DNA of 64,000 nucleotides from Bacillota bacterium. GTDB taxonomy: Bacteria > Bacillota > Clostridia > Acetivibrionales > DSM-1351. Both the position numbers and the translations under genes were made by a program. Shown here one piece after another: positions 38,766-47,351 of the stretch (positions within the stretch are counted from its first letter, which is position 1; each line of letters starts with the position of its first letter). The notes below the pieces were generated by a model. That model saw only the letters and a list, made by a program, of their open reading frames with translations. It made no database searches and was not told where the DNA came from. The stretch spans positions 1 to 64,000 of the forward strand of contig JAEZRV010000074.1 of NCBI GenBank assembly GCA_023444055.1, read 5' to 3'.

Positions 38766-40031
38766 ATGGAGAAAAAAGGTGCTTTATATAAAATAAAAGA
38801 TCTAAATGTATTAGGACAGTATCTTTCGTTACCAAGAAATGTATATATATTGTTTGTTGCTAAAACTGCAAATTCTTTGGGTACGCTTGTTTTCTCTTTT
38901 TTGACGTTATATCTGACTGGAAAGCTGTCAATAAGTGAAGATATAGCAGGAATATATGTTACAATGGCTTCTCTTGCTTTTGCCCCTGGGTCGCTTTTAG
39001 GAGGCAAATTATCAGACCTTGTTAATCGTAAGTACATATATATAGTATTTCAGGGAGCCGCCGGAATATGCTTCTTTCTATGTGCCTTTTTTGATAATTC
39101 GTTACTTGTACCTTGGCTACTGATTTTTGCACAATTATTTGTAGCGGGTGCACAGACTGCAAATTCTGCAATGGTAATGGATGAGACTACCGCAGAAAAT
39201 AGGAAGCAGGCTTTTTCTCTTTTGTTTCTTGGAACAAATGTGGGGATTGGCGTAGGAGCTTTATTGGTAGGTTTTATGTTTAAAAATCATATAAAGCTGT
39301 TGTTCTTGGGATGTTCGATTGCTATTTTTGTTGCCATAGTTATAGTAGCAGTATTTATAAAGGAGTCAATTCCTTTAGAGGGCGAAAAAGAAGCAAAATA
39401 TGAAAAGAATCCAGCAGAAGATAAAGCAAATCTATCGGTAATTAAATTAATTCTTCAGAAGCCTATTCTGATTGCATTTGCACTTGTTTGTGTCGTATAT
39501 TCATTTGTACATTCCCAGTATTCTTTCAGCTTGCCTTTACAAGTAAACGCAGCATTTGATACTAAAGGGCCTGAAATATACGGGACATTAATGACTGTAA
39601 ATTCACTTACAATAATAGTGATGACCGCTTTTATAACAAGTTTAACACTTAAGTCAAAGACATTAACAAACATAATAAGAGCTGGGGGGTTTTTTGCAGT
39701 CGGTTTCGGTATGGTTGCTTTAGCAGATAATATATGGCTTATGATTATTTCTACAATAATTTGGTCAACAGGAGAAATCTTATATAATACAAATTCCAAC
39801 GTATATATTGCGGATAATACAACAGAGGCTTTTAGGGGGAGGCTTAGTGCAATTTTCACTATTGTATCGAGTTCAGGCTTTGCTATTAGTCCAGTTTTTA
39901 TGGGATTTTTCATTAGGTGGCAAGGAATTAATAAAGTATGGCCACTGTTGTTTGTTTTATCAGTCATTGCAATGCTGCTTATGTCTTTAATTAATCTTAA
40001 GGAAAATAGGAGTATAAAGAAAATAAGGTAA
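38766..40031 (+). CDS. MFS transporter, probable exporter of the cluster product
   Basis: This ~421-residue protein has about 12 hydrophobic segments and the MFS loop 2-3 motif GGKLSDLVNRKYI near residue 80, with a long central cytoplasmic loop rich in charge (EGEKEAKYEKNPAEDKANLS). It is most like drug/multidrug efflux MFS proteins. It follows the last NRPS gene by 48 bases without a terminator, so it is probably co-expressed and exports or gives resistance to the assembly-line product. Substrate and direction are inferred from context. ATG 38766 is preferred to the GTG 9 bases upstream because of the GAGAAG spacing. Confidence 0.85.
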   Translation: MEKKGALYKIKDLNVLGQYLSLPRNVYILFVAKTANSLGTLVFSFLTLYLTGKLSISEDIAGIYVTMASLAFAPGSLLGGKLSDLVNRKYIYIVFQGAAGICFFLCAFFDNSLLVPWLLIFAQLFVAGAQTANSAMVMDETTAENRKQAFSLLFLGTNVGIGVGALLVGFMFKNHIKLLFLGCSIAIFVAIVIVAVFIKESIPLEGEKEAKYEKNPAEDKANLSVIKLILQKPILIAFALVCVVYSFVHSQYSFSLPLQVNAAFDTKGPEIYGTLMTVNSLTIIVMTAFITSLTLKSKTLTNIIRAGGFFAVGFGMVALADNIWLMIISTIIWSTGEILYNTNSNVYIADNTTEAFRGRLSAIFTIVSSSGFAISPVFMGFFIRWQGINKVWPLLFVLSVIAMLLMSLINLKENRSIKKIR

Positions 40032-40080
40032 GAAACAAACATATAAAAAATATGTAAGTACAATAACTATGGGGGCCTTA

Positions 40081-42567
40081 ATGAGAATTGTTATTAAATT
40101 TATACTTAGAAATATAATGGAAAAAAAGATTATGACATTGATGATTATTTTCTCAATAGTAGTATCCTCTGCTCTTTTTTTCAGTACGCTGGCAATATCT
40201 AAAAATCTTGAAAATATGTATATGAAGCAGATAACAAAGTATTTTGGTTCCGCTGAGATAATGATATCTGTTGGGAAGGATTCACCTTCAAATTTCTTTA
40301 ATCCATTAAGTGCTTATAAATACAGAGGCAATACTGATTATATGATAGGCGTACTACTTGGAAACGGCTCTTATAGGTATAAGAATGAATCAGTGAAAGT
40401 TAGTATGCAGGGAATTAGGTTTGATGAACTGAATGTAATGAATCCAGTTATTTTAAAGAATAAGGCAAGTCTTATTCCGTTTACAGGAAATAAAATAATT
40501 ATAAGTAGCAGAACAGCAGAAAAGTATTCTCTAAAAGCAGGAGATAATATAGAACTTAAAATTAATAATTCAAATCATAAATTTAAAATATGTGGAATTG
40601 CACAACCATCAGGATACTTTCTTGAGTTTGGTCAGGAGGTTGTAGCTGTTGTTCCTAGAGAAACTCTTGCAGACATATATAACGCAAAAGGAAATGTTAA
40701 TGCTGTTTATATAAAATTAAAAGATATAACTATGAAAGATATACTATTGGACAACCTTTCAGCTATTTATCCAAGATATGAAGTAAAGGACACAATATCA
40801 GATAGTGAAAAAGATACTTCTGTCGGAAGAATATCAACTTCATTCAGACTTATGACTATAGCGGTATTATTTATAAGTATATTTATAATTTATACATCGT
40901 TCAGAGTCATAAGTATGGAGAGGATGCCTGTCATTGGTACATTTAGAAGTATAGGGGCTACTAAAAAGATAACTACAGGTGTATTGGTACTGGAGAGTGC
41001 TATTTACGGGGTAATAGGTGGATTAATTGGTTGCTTGACAGGTCTAGGGGTTTTGCGGATAATGGTCTACTATATTACACCCTCATGGTTAAAGGAAGCT
41101 AACTTGACCATACCGGTTGAATTTAGTCCTTTGCATTTGCTTATTGCATTTTTAATGGGATTTATGATGGCGGTTGTAAGCTCATCGGTGCCCATAATAA
41201 AGGCATCCATTATTCCAATAAAGGATGTTGTACTCAACAAAATTGAAAAAGATGTATCTCGTAAAAAAGGGGCAGTTATAATTGGTATTATACTGTGGAT
41301 ATCGGCTCTTGTTATTTCACCATATATTCCTGTTTCACTTGCGGTTGCTGTAAATACAATATGTGCAGTTGCTATTATACTGGGTATTATTATGATAATA
41401 CCAACGCTAACTAACATTTTAATAAAGTTAATGGAAAAAATATATGCACCTATTTTTGGTAATGAAGGAATAATAGCAGCCAAAAATATGAAGGATAACA
41501 AAAATATGATTAATAATATTTGCTTGCTTGCGATAGGTCTTTCAGCTTCATTAATGATTAATACTTTTGGAGTAAGTTTTATAAGTGCAATTGTAGATGC
41601 TTATAGGGATATGAAGTTCGAGGTGCAAATTACGGTAGATAAGGCAGATAGAATGTTCGAGAGTACTGTAAGAACAATTGATGGAGTACAAAGCACTTAT
41701 GGTTCATATGAAGGCTATGGAGTAGAAATAGCAGGACAGAAACAGAAAATTAACACTTTGTATGGAATAAATACTGATAAATATCTTCAATTTTTTAATA
41801 TAAATACAAAGGAGGATAAGCAGGCTTTACTGAAAAAGCTCAATCAGGGAAGATTTATTCTTGTCTCTAATACACTAAGAATGATTACTGGGATACAGAA
41901 GGGAGACATAATTACTCTTAAAATGGAGAATGGAAATAATGATTATCAAATAATAGGCTTTTACGATACTCTGGGAAAGGAAGCTTTAATTTCAGAAAGA
42001 TATCTTAAAATGGATATGAAAAAAAGCTATTATTCACAAATATACATAAAGACTACAAAAGACCCAAAAGAAATTGAAAGTACCCTTAAACAAAAAAATC
42101 GTAGTATATATCCTGAAGTTATTACTGTGGAACAAATGAAGCAAGACACAATGGATTCTAATAAGCAGATAATGGCAGTAATGGAGTTCTTCTCGATGAT
42201 GGCACTGGTAGTAGGTGCAATTGGAGTTGCGAATAATTTCTTGGTTAGCTTTATAGAAAGAAAACGTTCATTTGCAGTTTTACGATCAATAGGAATGGGC
42301 AAAAAGCAGGTTGTTAAAATGATTTTTATTGAGTCGATGTCCGGAGGGTTTATAGGTGGAGTAGTAGGTGTATTAGGTGGCGTTTCGCTACTGCTAGTTT
42401 TACCATATATTATGGTTGCTATGAGTCTTCCAATAACTATAAATTTTACAGTTGATAAGTATATAATGTACTTATTTGCTGGAATACTGATTTCTGTTTG
42501 TGCATCAATAAGTCCAGCTGTAAAGACGTCCAAACTCAAAATTATTGAATCAATTAAATTTGAATAG
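40081..42567 (+). CDS. ABC transporter permease, double FtsX/MacB type
   Basis: This ~828-residue membrane protein has an N-terminal transmembrane helix followed by a large extracytoplasmic MacB-PCD-like domain. A first FtsX core follows (three helices starting about RLMTIAVLFISIFIIYTSF), with a second extracytoplasmic region and a second FtsX core near the C-terminus (FFSMMALVVGAIGVANNFLV and ALRSIGMG-like FAVLRSIGMGKKQVV). This is the eight-helix YknZ/BceB-like type used for peptide export, antimicrobial-peptide resistance or lipoprotein handling. Its ATPase and an adaptor lie immediately downstream. The start at 40081 is preferred over ATG 40069 because GGGGG lies 6 bases before it. Confidence 0.9.
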   Translation: MRIVIKFILRNIMEKKIMTLMIIFSIVVSSALFFSTLAISKNLENMYMKQITKYFGSAEIMISVGKDSPSNFFNPLSAYKYRGNTDYMIGVLLGNGSYRYKNESVKVSMQGIRFDELNVMNPVILKNKASLIPFTGNKIIISSRTAEKYSLKAGDNIELKINNSNHKFKICGIAQPSGYFLEFGQEVVAVVPRETLADIYNAKGNVNAVYIKLKDITMKDILLDNLSAIYPRYEVKDTISDSEKDTSVGRISTSFRLMTIAVLFISIFIIYTSFRVISMERMPVIGTFRSIGATKKITTGVLVLESAIYGVIGGLIGCLTGLGVLRIMVYYITPSWLKEANLTIPVEFSPLHLLIAFLMGFMMAVVSSSVPIIKASIIPIKDVVLNKIEKDVSRKKGAVIIGIILWISALVISPYIPVSLAVAVNTICAVAIILGIIMIIPTLTNILIKLMEKIYAPIFGNEGIIAAKNMKDNKNMINNICLLAIGLSASLMINTFGVSFISAIVDAYRDMKFEVQITVDKADRMFESTVRTIDGVQSTYGSYEGYGVEIAGQKQKINTLYGINTDKYLQFFNINTKEDKQALLKKLNQGRFILVSNTLRMITGIQKGDIITLKMENGNNDYQIIGFYDTLGKEALISERYLKMDMKKSYYSQIYIKTTKDPKEIESTLKQKNRSIYPEVITVEQMKQDTMDSNKQIMAVMEFFSMMALVVGAIGVANNFLVSFIERKRSFAVLRSIGMGKKQVVKMIFIESMSGGFIGGVVGVLGGVSLLLVLPYIMVAMSLPITINFTVDKYIMYLFAGILISVCASISPAVKTSKLKIIESIKFE

Positions 42568-42582
42568 AAGGTGATAAATAAA

Positions 42583-43257
42583 ATGAATTCAGTCATTGAG
42601 ATTAATGAATTGTGGAAAACGTACATGATGGGAAGTGTAAGCGTAGATATTCTAAAAGGAATAAATCTTACTATAAATAAAGGAGAGTTTATATCAATTA
42701 TGGGACCTTCCGGTTCTGGAAAAAGTACTCTGTTATATCTTATAGGGGGACTGGACAAACCAAGTTCAGGAAGTATCAAAATCAATGGAAAAGAATTGTC
42801 GTCAATGAATGATAATGAGGAGAGTGTAATGAGAAGAAGAGATATTGGGTTTGTATTTCAATTTTATAACCTAATACCTAATCTGAATGTAGAAGAAAAT
42901 ATACTTCTTCCTATTCTGCTTGATAAGAAAAAAATGAAGGACTATAGGGACAAGCTGGATGAAATTTTGGATATAGTGGGGCTTTTAGAGAGAAGGAATC
43001 ATACGCCGAGAGAGCTCTCAGGAGGTCAGCAACAGAGGGTAGCAATAGCAAGAGCACTTATAAACGACCCTGATATAATACTTGCAGACGAACCTATAGG
43101 AAATTTAGATTCGAAAACGGGAACAGAGGTTATGGAGTTGTTGCGAAAAATAAACTTGGATAGACAAAGAACTATTATACAGGTTACTCATTCAAGAGAA
43201 TCTGCAGAATACGGTAATAAGATAATAAATGTAAAGGATGGAGAGATATGCGTATAA
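42583..43257 (+). CDS. ABC transporter ATP-binding protein (MacB/LolD type)
   Basis: This ~224-residue ATPase energises the neighbouring FtsX-type permease. Walker A is GPSGSGKSTLLYLIGG, the Q-loop region FVFQFYNLIPNLNVEEN is typical of the LolD/MacB class, the signature is LSGGQQQRVAIARAL, and Walker B is IILADEPIGNLDSKTG. Length is normal for a stand-alone subunit. ATG 42583 is chosen because AGAAGGTG is correctly placed before it, whereas the GTG 12 bases upstream lies within that site. The 3' end overlaps the adaptor gene. Confidence 0.95.
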   Translation: MNSVIEINELWKTYMMGSVSVDILKGINLTINKGEFISIMGPSGSGKSTLLYLIGGLDKPSSGSIKINGKELSSMNDNEESVMRRRDIGFVFQFYNLIPNLNVEENILLPILLDKKKMKDYRDKLDEILDIVGLLERRNHTPRELSGGQQQRVAIARALINDPDIILADEPIGNLDSKTGTEVMELLRKINLDRQRTIIQVTHSRESAEYGNKIINVKDGEICV

Positions 43258-44396
43258 TGAAAAAATCAATTGCAGCAATAATTATGGGAGTAGCTTTATT
43301 ATTCACGGGATGTAGCAATACTGCAAGTGATACATCAAACACGACAGATAAAAGTGAGATTAAAAGTGATGCAATAGAAGCTTATGGAACGGTCAAAACT
43401 GAATACATTGAGAATATAGGAATTGATTTTCCTGCAAAAGTAGCAAATGTAAAAGTTAAAGAAGGGGAAAAAGTCAAAAAAAATGACACTCTTGTTGAAC
43501 TTGACTTGACTGATTATAAAAGGCAGATAGAAGCTAAAAAACAGGAACTTAGTGTTGAGAATATGACATTATCCAAGCTTATGAATTCGACCAACGCAGA
43601 TCAGGTTGAATTAAAAGAAATGCAAAAGAATTTAGCAACACTAAAAGAGCTCTATGCTGGAAGTGATCCAAATATAAAGAAGTATGCCAGTGATATAAAA
43701 AAAGCAACCGATGTTTATGAAAACTCACTTAAAAACCTTGAATCATTAAAAATACTTTATGAATCAGGGGGGGCTTCAAAAGCTGATATTAGCAACTTAC
43801 AAATTACAGTTAATTCGAATAAAAAAGATATTGATGACTTGAAGCTGGGCATTGAAGATTACAAAATGAAAAAGCAGACCGAAATTAATGAGTTGGAGCT
43901 TAAAATAAGTCAGAAGATTTTATCTCTTGATAAGGTGCAGTCAGGAGTTGATACATTCTCAATAAAAATACAAAAAGAGAAAATATCATCAATTGAAAAA
44001 GAATTAAATTTTATGAATCAAAAATTAGCTAAAAGTTATATAAAGGCTGATAACATTATATCAGTTATCGAAAATGGTATTGTTTCTGACATAGGTTATG
44101 TAAAGGGTGATCATATTTCGACAGGAAACAAGCTTCTTAGCATACTTGACTTAAATACATTATACATAGAAGCTAATGTTGCTGAAGAATTCATTAAGGA
44201 TGTAAAGGTGGGTGCAGAGGTAGAGATTACACCTGTTGCTGATAGGTCAAAACTGTATAAAGGAAAAGTAAGAAAAGTAACACAGCAGGCTCACGATAAA
44301 GAAGGGGATACAACTATTACAGTAGAGATTGATGTCATGGATAAGGAAGATTTACTTATGCCCAATTATAATGTTGATTTGAAAATCAAAATTTAA
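43248..44396 (+). CDS. HlyD/MacA-like membrane-fusion adaptor lipoprotein
   Basis: This 382-residue protein begins with a lipoprotein signal peptide ending at a lipobox (ALLFTGCSN), so it is probably anchored outside the membrane through Cys. It continues with the first half of a biotinyl-lipoyl-like domain (VANVKVKEGEKVKKNDTLVELD), a long coiled coil (about 85-265), the second lipoyl half (VIENGIVSDIGYVKGDHISTGNKL), and a beta-barrel region (VEITPVADRSKLYKGKVRKV). The set permease-ATPase-adaptor mirrors the Gram-positive YknXYZ exporter. Start 43248 (GGAG 4 bases before) overlaps the ATPase stop codon; ATG 43257 is an alternative start. Confidence 0.9.
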   Translation: MRIMKKSIAAIIMGVALLFTGCSNTASDTSNTTDKSEIKSDAIEAYGTVKTEYIENIGIDFPAKVANVKVKEGEKVKKNDTLVELDLTDYKRQIEAKKQELSVENMTLSKLMNSTNADQVELKEMQKNLATLKELYAGSDPNIKKYASDIKKATDVYENSLKNLESLKILYESGGASKADISNLQITVNSNKKDIDDLKLGIEDYKMKKQTEINELELKISQKILSLDKVQSGVDTFSIKIQKEKISSIEKELNFMNQKLAKSYIKADNIISVIENGIVSDIGYVKGDHISTGNKLLSILDLNTLYIEANVAEEFIKDVKVGAEVEITPVADRSKLYKGKVRKVTQQAHDKEGDTTITVEIDVMDKEDLLMPNYNVDLKIKI

Positions 44397-44460
44397 TGTA
44401 TCAATTGTGTTTTATGTGCTGTACACTTAGGATAGATTTTAGAGTAAAGGGGTGATAAAT

Positions 44461-44547
44461 GTGGAAAACTTGGAAAAAGTAAATCTTGATGATTTAGAAG
44501 AACTTGAGGAAGTTGTTTGTCCTTGGAATGGAACAATTTGCTGTTAA
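44461..44547 (+). CDS. Putative RiPP precursor peptide (28 residues), Cys-rich core
   Basis: A GTG codon preceded by AAAGGGGTG with 6-8 bases spacing opens a 28-codon frame. Residues 1-19 are acidic and leucine-rich (repeated LEELEE-like pattern), as in leader peptides. Residues 20-28 are CPWNGTICC, with three Cys, a Trp and a terminal CC, a plausible core for radical SAM modification. The gene lies between exporter genes and a radical SAM/SPASM maturase and a PqqD-like/M50 protein, where precursors are normally found. An ATG two bases upstream is in another frame and gives only seven residues. There is no GG cleavage site; processing probably occurs at or near VV-C. Family membership is not recognised with certainty. 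Confidence 0.72.
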   Translation: MENLEKVNLDDLEELEEVVCPWNGTICC

Positions 44548-44652
44548 TAATGGTTAGTGGCATATACATGAGGTATGGCTTTAAGAAATAAGTAAGATAA
44601 AATTATAAGGAGCAGCACATAAAATTTTAAAATTATATGAACTAATAAAAGG

Positions 44653-44700
44653 GTAAGCTTAGTTTCATCATATTTTATGCTAGGAACTGGAGTGGAGGTT
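44653..44700 (+). repeat. Dispersed palindromic repeat, degenerate copy upstream of the radical SAM gene
   Basis: The centre ATTTTATGCT and right arm GTGGAGGTTA match the 54968-55112 repeat family. The left arm is badly degraded (GTAAGCTTAG), so a stable hairpin is doubtful here. The right arm holds the GGAGG (44694-44698) that makes TTG 44704 the best start for the maturase. Confidence 0.5.
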
Positions 44701-44703
44701 AAC

Positions 44704-46089
44704 TTGTTTAATGATAATATAGAGGAGAATATTCACCTTATTAAGGATGATAACTGTACTGTTTTACTACATATTCCTTCTCTTACATTTTATAAACTCA
44801 AGGAGTCTTTGGCAGAAGCGGTTGGAAGTGAAGAACATATAGATGAACAGCTACAGTCAATAGTCGAAGAACTAAACACAATACCTGCTTCTGATGTCTA
44901 TGAAGAAAATTTTAATAAACTTAGGAAGGTAGTTTTGCTTTTAGAGCAGGATTGCAATCTTTCATGCAAATACTGCTATGCAAATGGAGGAAAATATGAA
45001 TCCGATTGCATAAGCAGAATGGATGAGCAGAAGGCTGTAAAAGCATTGGAAGCCCTTCTTAACAGGTTCTCAGAAGGTATTGAATCCGTTCAGATGTTTG
45101 GTGGAGAACCACTTTTAAACTTTAATGGAATGATGAGTTTAACAAATCATATTTGTAGGCTTTGTACTGAAAAGGGGCTACCATTGCCTGTATTTGGTAT
45201 TGTAACAAACGGGACATTAATAACACCCGAAATAATTGATTTTTTCAATTTACATAATTATGGGGTAACAATAAGTATTGATGGTCCAAAAGAGATACAT
45301 GATTCTCAAAGGGTTTATCGTAATAATGAAGGTACTTTTGATATTATAAACCAAAACGTTAGTCTGATGAATATGCACAGAAAGTTTCCACTTTTTGCTG
45401 AGATTACTCTTACGAAGCTACATCTTGAAAAGTTAAAAAGTCAGGATGATGTGATAAGGTTTATAGAAAGTATCCGAGGTATGAGGTTTGATGCTTTTAC
45501 ATTTGGATTTGCGGTAGACCTTCCTGAAGAATACGGAATAACAGAAGAAAATATGGAAGTGTTTAAAAGAGTCTGTAAATGGATAATAGATTACAGTCTA
45601 GAATCTATGTTTACAGATAGACCTTTTATTATTCATGCGGGGGTCTTCTTAATAGGAAAGATAATAAAGAATAAGGCATCATCATACCCATGCAGAGCTG
45701 GTTTGAGAAACTTTACAGTGAATTCAAAGGGTGAAATTTTGCCATGCTATCTTTTTTATGGGAAAAAGGAATACTGTGTTAAATTGAGAAATAATGAGGA
45801 AACTCAAGAAGCTATAGAGCATATTAAGAATAAATTTATGTTGTACAACATGACTTCAAATATAAATGACTGTAGTAAATGCTGGATGAGGAATGCTTGT
45901 TTTACTAGGTGCCCAGGATTTTCATCTATTCTATACAATAATATGAGTAGGCCTCATGCTATTTATTGCGCGTATGGAAAGTTATTTATGGAAAGAATAC
46001 TGGTGTATCTGACTAAAAATTCCGATGACAAGGAAAAAATGAAATTGCTTAACAAGAATTTAAAAACATTTCAAAATATGATTATGTAA
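44704..46089 (+). CDS. Radical SAM/SPASM peptide maturase
   Basis: This ~461-residue enzyme carries the SAM cluster motif CNLSCKYC (Cys84, 88, 91), followed by MFGGEPLLNF and ISIDGPKEIHD typical of SPASM peptide maturases. The C-terminal SPASM region is Cys-rich (YPCRAG, LPCYLF, EYC, DCSKCW, NAC, TRCPG, IYC), room for two auxiliary 4Fe-4S clusters. The expected role is radical cross-linking of the precursor, for example Cys thioether or C-C bonds. The first ~75 residues may bind leader or partner. TTG 44704 has GGAGG five bases upstream; ATG 44677 in the same frame lacks one. It may belong to the clostridial Cys-rich peptide (CcpM-like) maturases, which I cannot verify. Confidence 0.92.
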   Translation: MFNDNIEENIHLIKDDNCTVLLHIPSLTFYKLKESLAEAVGSEEHIDEQLQSIVEELNTIPASDVYEENFNKLRKVVLLLEQDCNLSCKYCYANGGKYESDCISRMDEQKAVKALEALLNRFSEGIESVQMFGGEPLLNFNGMMSLTNHICRLCTEKGLPLPVFGIVTNGTLITPEIIDFFNLHNYGVTISIDGPKEIHDSQRVYRNNEGTFDIINQNVSLMNMHRKFPLFAEITLTKLHLEKLKSQDDVIRFIESIRGMRFDAFTFGFAVDLPEEYGITEENMEVFKRVCKWIIDYSLESMFTDRPFIIHAGVFLIGKIIKNKASSYPCRAGLRNFTVNSKGEILPCYLFYGKKEYCVKLRNNEETQEAIEHIKNKFMLYNMTSNINDCSKCWMRNACFTRCPGFSSILYNNMSRPHAIYCAYGKLFMERILVYLTKNSDDKEKMKLLNKNLKTFQNMIM

Positions 46090-46116
46090 TTTAAATGCAG
46101 AGGTGGTTGCTAGTAA

Positions 46117-47328
46117 ATGAATAAAATTTCTATAGATAAACTTAGTAATCAAGAAGAGATATATCCCTGCGTGATAGAAGATATTGAGTATTGGTTTCTT
46201 ATGGAAAAGGATAATGTCAGGATATATTCAATAGGAAACAAGAAAGTTGACAGATACATAAAAATATCAGAAAAAAATCTTGCTTTAGTGCTGGATGTAA
46301 TAAAAGAATTTGATGGAAAACATGAAATACGGGAAATATCAAAAAAAATACAGGAAACTCACAAAGCCTATGTGGATATAAATGAAATATATAGTAAATT
46401 TAATAGAGCAGGGCTTTTGAAGAATAGTGATTTAGGATTTGAAAAAAGTGAGATAAGGGCGCTGGCTTTAAATATATTCAACATTGATATTCCTTTGCTT
46501 GGGGAATCGGCTAGAAAAAATATTTCTAGATTGTGGTATTCATATACGGCTATGTGTTTACTCATTATAGGGATAGGGCTCTTTTTGCTTATAACTTGTG
46601 CGGGTACAGTTGTTTTTTCAAATCAAGCCGTTATATTGAATAACTCCTACATAAAAGGAGTTGCAATTACTTTTCTTATGGCAGTCCCATGCCTTCTTAT
46701 GCATGAAATGTCGCATGCCATTTGTGCTATAAGTATGGGGTTGATGCCATCAAAAATAGCTTTGTCATTGTATTTTGGAATACTTCCGATGTGGTATGTT
46801 AAAATTCCAGGTATTTATACAATTAAGCCATCAAAGAGGGTTTGGGTACTAGCGAGCGGGGTATTCACGAACTTTGTTATCGCCTTAGCTTCTGTTATTG
46901 CTGTGGTTCTTTTTGATTTAAACGGTGAAAGCAGAGAAATAGTATTAAAACTTGCAACTGCTAACTTTTTTTCTGTTATTTTTTCATTAAATCCTTTCAC
47001 GCTGTCTGATGGTTATTTTATATTTACGACTATCTTAAAGATACCTAACTTAAGATTTAACATGATTAAAAAGGTGGCTAATCTCTCAAATAAAGGATTT
47101 ACCTTAAATTATTATGAAGCATTGTATATCATTACAGGAATCCTAATATTAGGAGCTAGTGTATCCTCAACATACTGGTGGGCCTTTCATGTTTTATATG
47201 AAATTTTTGGGCATATGGTAAATGTGCCTTTCAACTATTACATGGCATTTACAGTACTGGTATCTGTAACATTTGTAATGGTTTGTATTGTGATAAAAAG
47301 AGCAAAGGCTTATTTAGTCCGAGTGTAA
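46117..47328 (+). CDS. M50-type membrane metalloprotease with PqqD-like N-terminal region
   Basis: This 403-residue protein has two parts. Residues ~1-115 are soluble and read like a PqqD/RRE winged helix (LVLDVIKEFDGKHEIREISKKI, then a helix ending NRAGLLK), the fold that binds RiPP leaders. From about residue 145 there are several membrane helices containing the zinc site HEMSH (196-200) and, further on, NPFTLSDGYF, the NPxxxxDG-like third ligand of S2P/M50 proteases. This suggests leader recognition at the membrane coupled to proteolysis or export of the modified peptide. It sits 27 bases after the maturase with AGAGGTGG before ATG. The PqqD call is from pattern only. Confidence 0.82.
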   Translation: MNKISIDKLSNQEEIYPCVIEDIEYWFLMEKDNVRIYSIGNKKVDRYIKISEKNLALVLDVIKEFDGKHEIREISKKIQETHKAYVDINEIYSKFNRAGLLKNSDLGFEKSEIRALALNIFNIDIPLLGESARKNISRLWYSYTAMCLLIIGIGLFLLITCAGTVVFSNQAVILNNSYIKGVAITFLMAVPCLLMHEMSHAICAISMGLMPSKIALSLYFGILPMWYVKIPGIYTIKPSKRVWVLASGVFTNFVIALASVIAVVLFDLNGESREIVLKLATANFFSVIFSLNPFTLSDGYFIFTTILKIPNLRFNMIKKVANLSNKGFTLNYYEALYIITGILILGASVSSTYWWAFHVLYEIFGHMVNVPFNYYMAFTVLVSVTFVMVCIVIKRAKAYLVRV

Positions 47329-47351
47329 AAATAAAGGTGTGGAGGTATTAT

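Noticed and set aside
44459..44482. ATG start two bases before the precursor GTG
   Set aside because: That frame ends after seven residues; the GTG frame gives a coherent leader and Cys-rich core.
44677..44703. ATG 44677 as start of the radical SAM enzyme
   Set aside because: No ribosome site precedes it, and the stretch from here to TTG 44704 contains the GGAGG that serves TTG. It is kept only as an alternative.
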